Positions 34,415-43,340 of a DNA stretch of 64,000 bases are shown here, one piece after another; the stretch's first letter is position 1, and each line of letters opens with the position of its first letter. Source of the stretch: Balneolaceae bacterium (GTDB lineage Bacteria; Bacteroidota; Rhodothermia; Balneolales; Balneolaceae); NCBI GenBank assembly GCA_006969905.1, contig CP030887.1, forward strand, positions 1,116,001 to 1,180,000, in the 5' to 3' direction. The translations under genes and the position numbers were made by a program. The notes below the pieces were generated by a model, which was not told the origin of the DNA, searched no databases, and saw only the letters and a program-made list of their open reading frames with translations.

Positions 34415-35743
34415 ATGAAGTTATTTGTTCCTTCCAATAGAATAAAAATCGTACTGGTTCTGCTTCTTATTTTTTTAGGAGCCGGTTCCGTTGTTTATAA
34501 TCAATACCTGGTAAGTAAAATTTTAGAGCAGGAACGTTCAAGTGTTGAGCTACTAGCCAAAGCAATTGAACATACCGTAAATGAGCAATCAGCATCTCAA
34601 CTTCTGGAAGCGGCACGAATTCTTGAGGGGATTCCTTCTGTACCAGATAGTGTAATCAGCTTAATTTACCAGGCTGAATCTACCGGAAGCTCCACAGACT
34701 TCATAAGCAGTGAAATCATACTTATTGATCGGTTTAAAATTCCAGCTATAGTAGTTGATCCTTCTGACATAATTCTGTTCTCAAGGAATATAGATTCCAC
34801 GCGACTTGCAGACCCTCAAAAAAGCCAGCAACTGGTTCGTGAGTACAAAAGCGTTAATGATCCTATTCGTATTGTAATAGGCGATGAAAACAAACAATAT
34901 GAACAGTTTGTTTATTATGGAGAAAGTCCCACTGTTCAATTACTTCGTTACTTTCCATACATCCAGATTCTGCTTTTAGCGATTTTACTGGGTATCGGGT
35001 ACACTACCTATCGAAGTATTACAAGGTCGGAGCAATCGAACCTTTGGGTAGGTATGGCGAAGGAGGCAGCACATCAACTGGGAACACCCATTTCAAGTCT
35101 GTATGGCTGGTTACAGCTTATGAAAGATGAATATCGCTATGATGAAACAGCATCTAACATTACTAATGAAATCGAAAAGGACGTACAGCGGTTAGCAGGT
35201 GTGGCAGAACGTTTCGGTAAAATAGGATCGGAGCCAGAATTAAAATCTGTGGATATTGAACCTATACTGGAGCAGGTTATGGCCTATATGGAGAGAAGAT
35301 TACCTCGTTTAGGGAAAGCAGTACAGGTACGTAGAAACCTGAAGGCAAAAGGAGAAGTGCTGATAAACCCTGAATTGTTTCAATGGGCTATCGAGAATCT
35401 GGTTAAAAATTCGATGGATGCATTACCAAAAGCCCAAAAAGATTCATTCATTTCCATAACCTCAAAAGTAGAGGAAGACTCAGTAGTCATAGATATAGAA
35501 GATTCGGGATCCGGAATAGAACTTAAAAACATTAAAAATGTTTTCAGGCCGGGTTTCAGCACTAAGAAAAGAGGTTGGGGATTAGGTTTAAGCCTTACCA
35601 AGCGTATTATAGAGGATTATCATAAGGGAAGTGTGTATGTACTGAGGTCAGAACTTAACGAAGGTACGATTATGAGAGTTAGTTTAAGAATGAACCGGGT
35701 CGAAGACCAGTTAAGCCCGATGATGGATCAATCGCCTGTGTAG
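34415..35743 (+). CDS. membrane sensor histidine kinase
   Basis: A 442-residue two-span sensor kinase. Transmembrane helices are about 11-28 and 176-196, with a ~145-residue periplasmic loop between them. The phospho-acceptor is H220 in GMAKEAAHQLGTPISSLYGW. The ATP-binding domain has NLVKNSMDALP (N box), DIEDSGSGIE (G1) and GWGLGLSLTKRI (G2). No receiver or regulator gene is adjacent. The H-box wording is common in Bacteroidota kinases; whether it is PorY, the partner of PorX at 23379, is only a guess. Its 3' end overlaps that of the ECF sigma gene on the other strand by 16 bases. Confidence 0.85.
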   Translation: MKLFVPSNRIKIVLVLLLIFLGAGSVVYNQYLVSKILEQERSSVELLAKAIEHTVNEQSASQLLEAARILEGIPSVPDSVISLIYQAESTGSSTDFISSEIILIDRFKIPAIVVDPSDIILFSRNIDSTRLADPQKSQQLVREYKSVNDPIRIVIGDENKQYEQFVYYGESPTVQLLRYFPYIQILLLAILLGIGYTTYRSITRSEQSNLWVGMAKEAAHQLGTPISSLYGWLQLMKDEYRYDETASNITNEIEKDVQRLAGVAERFGKIGSEPELKSVDIEPILEQVMAYMERRLPRLGKAVQVRRNLKAKGEVLINPELFQWAIENLVKNSMDALPKAQKDSFISITSKVEEDSVVIDIEDSGSGIELKNIKNVFRPGFSTKKRGWGLGLSLTKRIIEDYHKGSVYVLRSELNEGTIMRVSLRMNRVEDQLSPMMDQSPV

Positions 35744-36330
35744 CCTCTTTTCCTGGCGTAATCAATAAGCTCAGTTTTCAATAGGTTCCTGCCACGATGC
35801 AATCTTGAGCGAATAGTACCAATTGGCACGTCCAGCATATTGGCTATTTCTTCATAGGTGTAGCCTTCAACATCACAGAGAAGTACAACTGTTCTGAAAT
35901 CTTCCGGCAGCCGGGATAAAGCTTTTGAAAGGTCATCATCCATTAACTCTCGGAACATCAGCCTCTCTAAATCAGAAGTTTCTGTGCGCTCTGCCCGTAC
36001 TGTCTCGTAATAAGATTCTACTTCATCATAATCCACTTCCTGTGGGCGCTTGGAAGTTTTACGGTAATTGTTGATGAAAGAGTTTTTGAGGATTCTGAAA
36101 AGCCAGGCTTTAGCGTTAGTTCCTTTTTCATAACTGCTGAAAAAACGATACGCTTTAACAATGGTATCCTGCACTAAATCTTCAGCATCAATAGGGTCTG
36201 TTGTTAACCGAAGGGCAAAATTATACAGCACATCCATATGAGGGATAATCTCCTCATTAAAGTCCTGCTGCTTTTTTCTTTCATCCTTCACCAATACACC
36301 ACCTGAAAATTGTTCAAAACCAATGTACAT
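35728..36330 (-). CDS. ECF-type RNA polymerase sigma factor
   Basis: A 200-residue sigma factor. Region 2 is at about 28-95 (HMDVLYNFALRLTTDPIDAE, DLVQDTIVKAYRFFSSYEKG, AWLFRILKNSFINNYRK). Region 4 is at about 135-190 (LPEDFRTVVLLCDVEGYTYE, EIANMLDVPIGTIRSRLHRG). This full ECF form resembles SigW/RpoE. No anti-sigma gene is adjacent. Start is ATG 36330; the first ~14 residues are not family-like, so a later start (a GTG before VKDERKK) is possible. It converges on the histidine kinase with overlapping stops. Confidence 0.9.
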   Translation of the reverse strand: MYIGFEQFSGGVLVKDERKKQQDFNEEIIPHMDVLYNFALRLTTDPIDAEDLVQDTIVKAYRFFSSYEKGTNAKAWLFRILKNSFINNYRKTSKRPQEVDYDEVESYYETVRAERTETSDLERLMFRELMDDDLSKALSRLPEDFRTVVLLCDVEGYTYEEIANMLDVPIGTIRSRLHRGRNLLKTELIDYARKRGYTGD

Positions 36331-36456
36331 CGTTAACCTTTTCTACACAAATAAGTTACAGAGGATTTTTTGGTTTAATGCCGAAGGATAATCTAATTAG
36401 TTTTGGAAAATTTCTTGATAGAAAAAAATTATTGAGCTGTTAGATGTTTTCTTATA

Positions 36457-37182
36457 TCAGAGGATCAGCAGTACCCAAACATCATAGAGCGCGTGAGTCC
36501 ACGCAGCTACACCAAACCCTCGCCAAACGTATATTCCGTTCAGGATGAGACCAAAAATAAACCGGAATAAAAATGAGGATAAAGTAAAAGGATCACCCAT
36601 TGAACCAATGTAATGAACGGTACTAAAAAGCAGGGCTGAGAGCGTAACGGCAGCTATGATAGAAGCCCATTTTGCATTGTTAAAAAACCGGTTAAATAGG
36701 AGTATAAGTACTGAGACAAGAATTACCCGGAAAAATAATTCTTCATACAGCCCTGCTCCTAAAGAAAGAGCGAATTTTTGGAGGCCGGTAAGTTCAGCGA
36801 TGCTTTCGGTTGCATCCATGTTTAAAAGGAGAGATACCAGTGTTTGTGAGATAAATGCAACAATAACTGCGTAAATCATCGATTCGGCAATCATTACCGG
36901 AAAGTACTTGAAGCGAAGTTCGCGAAGCTGCTCCCGTTCTTTATAAAGAATAAAAAGGCCAAGCAGGGCAACTACCAAAAGAGAGATAGAAACAGCGTTT
37001 ACACCTAAAGAAGAAAAAATGGATTTGAACCAAACATCAACACTGATCCTGACGATTTGTTCAGCATTCGGCTGAGAGATCAGGATTAGTATTTCATAGG
37101 CTAGAAATAAAGGAAGACTGAATAAAAAACTATAAAGAAGGTTTTTTGAATCGGAAAAATATGTTTTGATCGAGTTTTGCAT
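36457..37182 (-). CDS. CPBP-family intramembrane metalloprotease (CAAX/bacteriocin-processing type)
   Basis: A 241-residue protein with about seven hydrophobic helices. The first motif is LYEELFFRVILVSV, the EExxxR box (E147, E148, R152). The second is the histidine in LLFSTVHYIGSMG and the third WTHALYDVWVLLIL, giving His ligands for the intramembrane metal. Bacterial CPBP proteases have various or unknown substrates. The ATG overlaps by one base the stop of the LysM gene upstream (TAATG), so they are coupled. Confidence 0.88.
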   Translation of the reverse strand: MQNSIKTYFSDSKNLLYSFLFSLPLFLAYEILILISQPNAEQIVRISVDVWFKSIFSSLGVNAVSISLLVVALLGLFILYKEREQLRELRFKYFPVMIAESMIYAVIVAFISQTLVSLLLNMDATESIAELTGLQKFALSLGAGLYEELFFRVILVSVLILLFNRFFNNAKWASIIAAVTLSALLFSTVHYIGSMGDPFTLSSFLFRFIFGLILNGIYVWRGFGVAAWTHALYDVWVLLIL

Positions 37183-38168
37183 TAACTGTCTATATAAATC
37201 AAAGCCGTTGGGTTTTCAGTAGTTGAAAATCGTAATATTCGGAATGCACTTGCGGAAAGTTTCAATTCGGGACCTGTGATCCGGTCATTTATCCGAACGT
37301 ATATTCCCCGGCCGGTAGCAGCATTCTCAACAAAGATTATGGAGCCTAGTGCGATATTTGAGTGGGCGGCAGTTAATTCATTTTCGTCGTATAATTCACC
37401 ATTTGTAGTGGTGATCATTTTTTCACTGGCAGGATACACGGTAACCGAAACGGTTCCCAAATCCTGCAGGCTGGCTTTGCTAAGATATGGATTATCAAAA
37501 GACCTTGATGGGGGCAAAAGTACAGTAACACTTTTTGCAAGCTGGAGGTTATTAAGATCTACATCCGGGTTTAACGCCCTAAGCTCCACTTCAGTCATTT
37601 TGAATCGGCTAAGAACAGAATTCAGGTTGTCAGTCGACGTTAATGTGTAAAGTGCAAAACGACCCTGAGGAGTAGATTCATCGGAAAATTCAGAAACTAC
37701 CGGCGCCTCACTAACTATTGATCGAATAGCAAGACGTTGTCCAACCCGTATATTATCGCTGGTGAGATTGTTAATAGCTTTTAGTTCGGCAACGGTCATG
37801 CCATTATCGCGAGCTATTTTATAAAGGCTGTCTCCGCTTTTTACCAGGTAAAAAGCGTTAGTGGTATTCGGTTGTATTTCAACCAACGAGGTCGTGTCTA
37901 CCGGGACAGGGAGTCCAACAGGTTGATCCTGAATTAAAGAATCAGGTTTTTCAACAAAATATACCAGTTGCTGCCCTACAGAAAGTGCATTTGAAGTAAG
38001 GCCATTCCAGTTTTTTAGTTCGGCAACGGTGACATTTAATTTCCTGGAGATGGAAAAGAATGTATCTCCTGAAACCACCGTATATGTGTTCTGAGTTTGT
38101 GCAAAAGCACTTTCATTTACTAAAGTGATACACAAGAAAAGAAACAAAAATTTTACAATAGCTTTCAT
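37182..38168 (-). CDS. LysM-repeat protein with RlpA-like (DPBB) domain
   Basis: A 328-residue exported protein with a signal peptide (MKAIVKFLFLFLCITLVNESAFA). Three LysM repeats follow: TYTVVSGDTFFSISRKLNVT (about 27), FYLVKSGDSLYKIARDNGMT (about 110) and a weaker LYTLTSTDNLNSVLSRFKMT (about 175). A C-terminal beta-barrel follows from about 240, with SVTVYPASEK, GSIIFVENAATGRGIYVRIN and DRITGPELKLSASAFRIL, as in RlpA-like DPBB domains. It should bind and perhaps cut peptidoglycan. Start ATG 38168 is preferred over 38192. It is coupled to the protease gene downstream. Confidence 0.85.
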   Translation of the reverse strand: MKAIVKFLFLFLCITLVNESAFAQTQNTYTVVSGDTFFSISRKLNVTVAELKNWNGLTSNALSVGQQLVYFVEKPDSLIQDQPVGLPVPVDTTSLVEIQPNTTNAFYLVKSGDSLYKIARDNGMTVAELKAINNLTSDNIRVGQRLAIRSIVSEAPVVSEFSDESTPQGRFALYTLTSTDNLNSVLSRFKMTEVELRALNPDVDLNNLQLAKSVTVLLPPSRSFDNPYLSKASLQDLGTVSVTVYPASEKMITTTNGELYDENELTAAHSNIALGSIIFVENAATGRGIYVRINDRITGPELKLSASAFRILRFSTTENPTALIYIDS

Positions 38169-38169
38169 T

Positions 38170-38496
38170 TTAACTTTCCATTTCAAGCTCAAGGTTTAAT
38201 AGTGCACCTTCCAGCTCCGACTTAGCGTGCAGATGCTTCATTTTTATAGCAACTTCAATTCCCAGGTTATAGGCCTCCAGGGCTTTTTTGTTCTCATTTA
38301 ATTCTTCAAAAAGTTTTGCCAGGTGATAATATACACCAACGTAATCAGGATCGGTTTGTTTGATGTTAAGAAACAAGCTAAGTGCCTTTTCCTTTTGATC
38401 GATTTTAATAAGCTCTAAAGCTAATGCAAATTTGCTGAACGAATCCTTAGGGTCGTTTTTAATACGTGCAGCTAGCTTAGAGATATTGTTGTTCAA
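38170..38496 (-). CDS. small tetratricopeptide-repeat protein
   Basis: A 108-residue protein with three TPR-like helix pairs: about 1-35 (KLAARIKNDPKDSFSKFALA), 36-68 (QKEKALSLFLNIKQTDPDYV) and 70-100 (GVYYHLAKLFEELNENKKAL). No signal or membrane span. It is tightly placed after aroC (one base) and before the LysM gene (one base). Likely a protein-binding scaffold; partner unknown. Confidence 0.75.
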   Translation of the reverse strand: MNNNISKLAARIKNDPKDSFSKFALALELIKIDQKEKALSLFLNIKQTDPDYVGVYYHLAKLFEELNENKKALEAYNLGIEVAIKMKHLHAKSELEGALLNLELEMES

Positions 38497-38497
38497 T

Positions 38498-39676
38498 TTA
38501 TAATTGTTTGAATTTTTCTTCTATTTCAGAAATAGAGTCGCCGCCAAACTTTTCAAGGAACGCATTGGCAAGTACAGGGGCAATTACACTTTCAGCAACC
38601 ACTACGGCACGGGGAAGCGCACAAACATCAGAGCGTTCGTAGCGGGTATTGGTTACTTCCAGAGAATGCATATCTACTGTTTTAAGCGGATTAAGCATGG
38701 TGGGGATAGGCTTCATGGCCCCCCGAATAATAATAGGCATTCCATTGCTCATGCCCCCTTCAATTCCACCTGACCTGTTAGTACTACGCTGAAAGGCCTT
38801 TCCATCATGTGTGATTTCATCATGAACAAGATGTCCCGGATTTCTTGCGGCTTCAAAACCATACCCGATTTCAACACCTTTCATGGCTTGTGTTGCAAGA
38901 ATAGCCTGGGCAATTTTTCCATCCAACTTGTTGTCCCAATGGGTGTAACTCCCCAAACCAACCGGCACACCCGTTACTATAATTTCATAAATACCACCTA
39001 AAGATGAGCCTGCTTTGCGCTGTTTTTTAATTTCATCACGCATTTGAGCAGATAGGGCATCATCTAAACAGCGGACATCAGATTGATCAGCTGCTTTATA
39101 GACTTCTTCAGCCCCCCTTTGCACCAGTGTGTCAGAAACTTTACGAACTTCATCCCAAGATGAATAACCTACCTCTCCAATTTGAATGACATGCCCCCCT
39201 ATCTCAATTCCAAAATGCTTCAGGAATTGACGGGCAATTCCACAACAAGCAACCCGCATGGCTGTTTCCCTGGCACTGGATCGCTCTATCACCGGACGGA
39301 TATCATCAAACCTGTATTTTTGAGCACCCACAAGATCAGCATGCCCCGGGCGGGGTAGTGTAATCTTCTCTATCCCATCTGCTTCAATTTCTTTGTTCAT
39401 TACAACAGGCCATCCCGCATCATCTTTTTGAAACGCCCTGTTGGCCATATACAGGGAAATAGGGCCACCCATTGTTTTTCCAAAACGGACGCCTGAATTA
39501 ATCGTAGCGATGTCTTTCTCAAAAGCCATCCTTCCCCCACGGCCGTATCCTTCTTGTCGGCGTGCTAAATGTTCAGCAAGATGATCTTCTGTTAATGGCA
39601 GCCCTGCGGGAACACCTTCTACTATTCCTGTTAAAGCAGGCCCGTGAGACTCTCCCGCTGTCAAATATCGTATCAT
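38498..39676 (-). CDS. aroC: chorismate synthase
   Basis: A 392-residue FMN-dependent enzyme making chorismate from EPSP, the last step of the shikimate pathway. Signatures are MIRYLTAGESHGPALTGIVEG at the start, RRQEGYGRGGRM, ETAMRVACCGIARQFL and SNRSGGIEGGMSNGMPI with the central Gly-Gly. VDMHSLEVTNTRYERSDVCALPRAVVV closes the C-terminal half. ATG 39676 overlaps the stop of the RCK channel gene by four bases. AroQ, an earlier enzyme of the same pathway, lies at 56486. Confidence 0.96.
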   Translation of the reverse strand: MIRYLTAGESHGPALTGIVEGVPAGLPLTEDHLAEHLARRQEGYGRGGRMAFEKDIATINSGVRFGKTMGGPISLYMANRAFQKDDAGWPVVMNKEIEADGIEKITLPRPGHADLVGAQKYRFDDIRPVIERSSARETAMRVACCGIARQFLKHFGIEIGGHVIQIGEVGYSSWDEVRKVSDTLVQRGAEEVYKAADQSDVRCLDDALSAQMRDEIKKQRKAGSSLGGIYEIIVTGVPVGLGSYTHWDNKLDGKIAQAILATQAMKGVEIGYGFEAARNPGHLVHDEITHDGKAFQRSTNRSGGIEGGMSNGMPIIIRGAMKPIPTMLNPLKTVDMHSLEVTNTRYERSDVCALPRAVVVAESVIAPVLANAFLEKFGGDSISEIEEKFKQL

Positions 39677-40746
39677 CCGTTATTTACCTCATCAAAATGT
39701 TTTGTGCGTTCTGCGAGAGTTCGTTGGTCGTTGCAAACCTCTTCTCTGAATTTTTGAATTTTACCTAAGTCACCCATTAAAATTAAGGAATCTCCCACAT
39801 TAATAATGTCGGAACTGTTAGGATTGAATTTTATCTGTTCTCCATTTGGGATGATTGCAATAATCAGCACTGAAAATCTGTTTCTGACATCAACTTCTGC
39901 CAATGATTTGCCTGCCAGCTCAGAACCTTCCGCAATAAGAACCTCATCAAATGTGTGGTCCTGCATTTTATCGCGGGTCATAGATTGTATAAACTGCTCT
40001 ACATTTGGGCGAAGTATTACATTCGCCATACGGTCTGCTCCTATTTCGTATGGGGAAATAACCTGGTTTGCACCTGCTCTAAGTACCCTGCTTCGGTTTT
40101 TATGTTCATTAGTCCGTACAAGGATAAAAACATCATTATTTAGCTCGCGGGCTAAAAGGGTTGTAAACACATTGTCCTGGTCGCTGGATAATGTGCAGAT
40201 CAGAGCTTTAGCTTTTTTAACCCCGGCTTCTTTGAGTACACGTTCGTCTTCAGCATCTCCTTCAATATAGGTGAAGCCGTCTGCCCGTAACCGTTCGATA
40301 CTTGAAGCCCTGTTTTCAACAATAACGATAGGTAACTCAGCTTCATTTAACACGGTAGCTATTCGATGACCAATTCGACCGTATCCACAGATTATATAAT
40401 GATCTTCCATTTTTTCCAGTCTTTTACGCATTGCTCTTTTTACAAAGAGCTCGCTTTCAAAAAGCAGTTGCGTGGTTTGAGAAGCAATGTACGAAATAAC
40501 GCCGATGCCAAATACAAATATTCCCATTGTAAATATTCGGCCTTCAATAGAAAGGGTTTTGATTTCATTAAACCCAATCGTTGAAATAGTAATAAAAGTC
40601 ATATATAACCCATCGAACCACCGCATACCTTCCAGATAATGATAGCCAATCATACCAATTATGAATATGGTAATCATTACAAAAGTGGCAATAACTATGT
40701 TCTTAATGCCCGGGCTACCTATTGTATTTCGCAGCGCTTTAAGCAT
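39673..40746 (-). CDS. potassium-channel-like protein with RCK/TrkA domain
   Basis: A 357-residue protein. Two transmembrane helices (about 17-35 and 70-92) flank a pore loop with the filter-like FITISTIGFNEI. The filter reads TIGF rather than TVGYG. An RCK N-domain follows (ICGYGRIGHRIATVL, IVIVENRASSIERLRADGFT, IEGDAEDERVLKEAGVKKAK), then an RCK/TrkA-C domain at about 260-335. It probably gates K+ or a related ion by ligand binding. It is translationally coupled to aroC. Confidence 0.82.
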   Translation of the reverse strand: MLKALRNTIGSPGIKNIVIATFVMITIFIIGMIGYHYLEGMRWFDGLYMTFITISTIGFNEIKTLSIEGRIFTMGIFVFGIGVISYIASQTTQLLFESELFVKRAMRKRLEKMEDHYIICGYGRIGHRIATVLNEAELPIVIVENRASSIERLRADGFTYIEGDAEDERVLKEAGVKKAKALICTLSSDQDNVFTTLLARELNNDVFILVRTNEHKNRSRVLRAGANQVISPYEIGADRMANVILRPNVEQFIQSMTRDKMQDHTFDEVLIAEGSELAGKSLAEVDVRNRFSVLIIAIIPNGEQIKFNPNSSDIINVGDSLILMGDLGKIQKFREEVCNDQRTLAERTKHFDEVNNG

Positions 40747-40758
40747 ACTGGGTAAATG

Positions 40759-41760
40759 TTATAATTCTGTTTTGATACTTATTTGTACAATACCACCTGA
40801 TTCGCTGTAAGAGTGTCTGCTTATATCAACAATAAAATCTTTAATAGTGATGCCAACCCCGGCAGCATAACCTGCAAAATCAAAATTCTCATTTACCTTA
40901 TTCAACTCATGAAGGTAGTGGTTGTAACCTATACGAAGCCTGAAGTTGGAACTCATATCAACTTCTCCGCCAATTAGCACATGACGCAAGATATTTTGAA
41001 CAATATCAGGCCTTGAATCTTCACCAACTGAGCGCATGTCCCAATCGTTAAGCCTGCGCAAAGTTACGCTTATTTTAGCAGGAAACCCCTCCGGCTTTTT
41101 AGTAATACCGGCTGAAATATCCAATGGCATAGGCTCTCTTGTATCATCAAATGTTGAAATCTGTGTACCCAGATTCCGGATGGAAATCCCAAAACTAAAA
41201 TCTTCATCACTATTTTTATAGTACAGCCCCCCTGAAACAGCGACAGCATTTGACCGGTATTCCAAATACGAGGAATGGATTAAATCAAATGTAGCACCGG
41301 CATTCCATTTAGGTGCAAAATTGATAGCATACGCCCCTGTAAGAGCCAGGTCAATAGCGTTAAGATCACCCAATTTATTACCGTCTTCATCAAAATGGTC
41401 CAGGTCGCCATAACTTAAAAACCGGATACCTGCTCCAATGCGTTGTTTATTATCCAGTTTCCAGGCAGAGTTTAAAAACCCCATTCTTGCATCTGCCAGG
41501 TAATTCACAAAAGTAGCTGAGACATCGCCTGTTTGTGATCCTCCAAGGTATGCTGGGTTCAAGTGCATGAGGCTGTAATCAGCCGCATAAATTCCCGGGT
41601 GGTTTCCCCCTATTGCTGCAGCCTGCGCTGATGGAGTAACGTCCAGAAACCGGAAAATAGTCGAATTGTTGGATTGACCAAGAACAAACCCTTGCTGGCA
41701 AAAGATTAGGATTAATGATAAAAGTAAAACTCTCAAACTATATGTTTTGTGGATGGACAA
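40759..41760 (-). CDS. porQ: type IX secretion system protein PorQ
   Basis: A 333-residue outer-membrane beta-barrel protein of the PorQ/PorV/FadL-like group. It has a signal peptide (LRVLLLSLILIFCQQGFVLG). The PorQ/PorP-type opening FRFLDVTPSAQAAAIGGNHP and the DYSLMHLNPAYLG segment are typical, with alternating strands through to a C-terminal beta-signal ending VQISIKTEL. PorQ works with PorU/PorV/PorZ in the T9SS attachment complex. Start is TTG 41760; there is no in-frame ATG before the signal peptide. It is divergent from the mla operon. Confidence 0.82.
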   Translation of the reverse strand: MSIHKTYSLRVLLLSLILIFCQQGFVLGQSNNSTIFRFLDVTPSAQAAAIGGNHPGIYAADYSLMHLNPAYLGGSQTGDVSATFVNYLADARMGFLNSAWKLDNKQRIGAGIRFLSYGDLDHFDEDGNKLGDLNAIDLALTGAYAINFAPKWNAGATFDLIHSSYLEYRSNAVAVSGGLYYKNSDEDFSFGISIRNLGTQISTFDDTREPMPLDISAGITKKPEGFPAKISVTLRRLNDWDMRSVGEDSRPDIVQNILRHVLIGGEVDMSSNFRLRIGYNHYLHELNKVNENFDFAGYAAGVGITIKDFIVDISRHSYSESGGIVQISIKTEL

Positions 41761-41843
41761 TTTGCCGAAATGTTTTGTAATATAAATAATTGCTTTTGTA
41801 AAGGCTGTATATGCTTAAAAGAACTTTTGAATAAAATTTTTGA

Positions 41844-42581
41844 ATGGACGCAATTCGTCAATTTGGACAATACGCACTACTGCTTTATCAGGCTATACGG
41901 TCAGTTACCGAGTTTAGTACATATCGTAAAAACCTGTTCCATGAGTTTGTGAAGATAGGGTATGAATCTATACCCATTATTATGTTAACAGGGTCATTTA
42001 CCGGGGCGGTACTCACTTTACAGACTTCTTATCAATTAGAAACAGGCTTCATCCCACGGTACACAATCGGAGCTATTGTATCCCAATCTATGCTGATCGA
42101 GTTGGCAGCGGTAATCGGAGCCCTTGTGCTTGCCGGGAAAGTAGGTGCTCGAATAGCTACCGAGTTAGGGACTATGAGAGTGAGTGAGCAAATTGATGCA
42201 CTGGAATCTATGGGATTTAATTCAGTATCGTTTTTAGTAGTACCCAGGGTTATGGCCGGGCTCCTAATGTTTCCTATACTTTATGTAGTGGCTTCTGTTT
42301 TTGGAGTTTTAGGCGGATTAGCTGCAGGCGAATTAAACGGGGTATTACCAGCTGCTGAGTTTATGCAGGGGGCAAGGCGATATTTCTTTGAATGGGATGT
42401 GTTATTCGGGTTTGTAAAGTCTTTTGTATTTGGTTTTGTAATTACCTCAATAGCATGTTTTAAAGGTTACTATGCAAGTGGTGGCGCAGAGGGTGTGGGT
42501 AAAGCAACTACAAATGCTACCGTACTAAGTTGTATTTATGTGCTTCTTGCAGATTTTATATTGGCAGCAATTCTTCTTTAG
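41844..42581 (+). CDS. mlaE: MlaE-type ABC transporter permease
   Basis: A 245-residue membrane protein of the MlaE/YrbE family with 5-6 helices. The family blocks are IGYESIPIIMLTGSFTGAVL, ELAAVIGALVLAGKVGARIA and ELGTMRVSEQIDALESMGFN. It forms the permease of the MCE phospholipid transport system between inner and outer membranes. First of mlaE-mlaF-mlaD, all with 3-base gaps. Confidence 0.93.
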   Translation: MDAIRQFGQYALLLYQAIRSVTEFSTYRKNLFHEFVKIGYESIPIIMLTGSFTGAVLTLQTSYQLETGFIPRYTIGAIVSQSMLIELAAVIGALVLAGKVGARIATELGTMRVSEQIDALESMGFNSVSFLVVPRVMAGLLMFPILYVVASVFGVLGGLAAGELNGVLPAAEFMQGARRYFFEWDVLFGFVKSFVFGFVITSIACFKGYYASGGAEGVGKATTNATVLSCIYVLLADFILAAILL

Positions 42582-42584
42582 GCT

Positions 42585-43337
42585 ATGATAGAGATCAATA
42601 ATCTTACTAAAAGCTTTGGGAACAACCTCATCTGGGAGGATGTATCATTCAATATCGAAGACGGAGAAACGGTAGCTGTAATTGGGAAATCCGGCTGTGG
42701 AAAGTCTGTATTGTTAAAACATATGAATGCATTGTTATACCCTGATTCAGGGGAAATCATTATTGATGGCCAATGTGTTTTTGATCTTAACTATTCAGAA
42801 CTAAGATTAATGCGTCAACGATTTGGTATTTTGTTTCAGGGTTCAGCTCTTTTTGATTCAATCAGTACTTTTGAGAATGTTGCTTTCCCATTACGCTATT
42901 TTACCAGCCAGACAGAAGAAGAGATCAAACAAAACGTAGAAGAAGCCCTTGAGATGGTAAACCTGGAAGATGCCGGATCGAAAAGAACTTCAGAACTTTC
43001 AGGGGGCATGCGCAAAAGAGTGGGGCTTGCCCGTGCCATTATTTTAAAACCCGATTACCTGCTTTATGACGAACCGACATCGGGCCTGGATCCTAAAACC
43101 TCTGAAGAGATAAATGAGCTTATTGTTTCAATGGCAGATAGTCTTAATATTACTTCTATTGTAATAACTCATGATATGCATAGTGTATTGGAAGTGGCTG
43201 AAAAAGTTGCTTTTTTAGATGATCAGAAACTAAGTTGGTTTGGAACCATAGAAGAAATGCAGGAGAGCGATTATCCTCCGCTTGTAGATTTTATAACAGC
43301 AAGCGAGTATCAAATTAATTCAAAAGATAAAGGCTAG
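42585..43337 (+). CDS. mlaF: MlaF-type ABC transporter ATPase
   Basis: A 250-residue ABC ATPase. Walker A is VAVIGKSGCGKSVLLKHMNA, the Q-loop is GILFQGSALFDS, the signature is ELSGGMRKRVGLARAII, Walker B is LLYDEPTSGLDP and the H-loop VITHDMHSVLEVA. The LFQGSALFDS wording is typical of MlaF. It powers lipid transport with mlaE and mlaD. Confidence 0.93.
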   Translation: MIEINNLTKSFGNNLIWEDVSFNIEDGETVAVIGKSGCGKSVLLKHMNALLYPDSGEIIIDGQCVFDLNYSELRLMRQRFGILFQGSALFDSISTFENVAFPLRYFTSQTEEEIKQNVEEALEMVNLEDAGSKRTSELSGGMRKRVGLARAIILKPDYLLYDEPTSGLDPKTSEEINELIVSMADSLNITSIVITHDMHSVLEVAEKVAFLDDQKLSWFGTIEEMQESDYPPLVDFITASEYQINSKDKG

Positions 43338-43340
43338 TGA

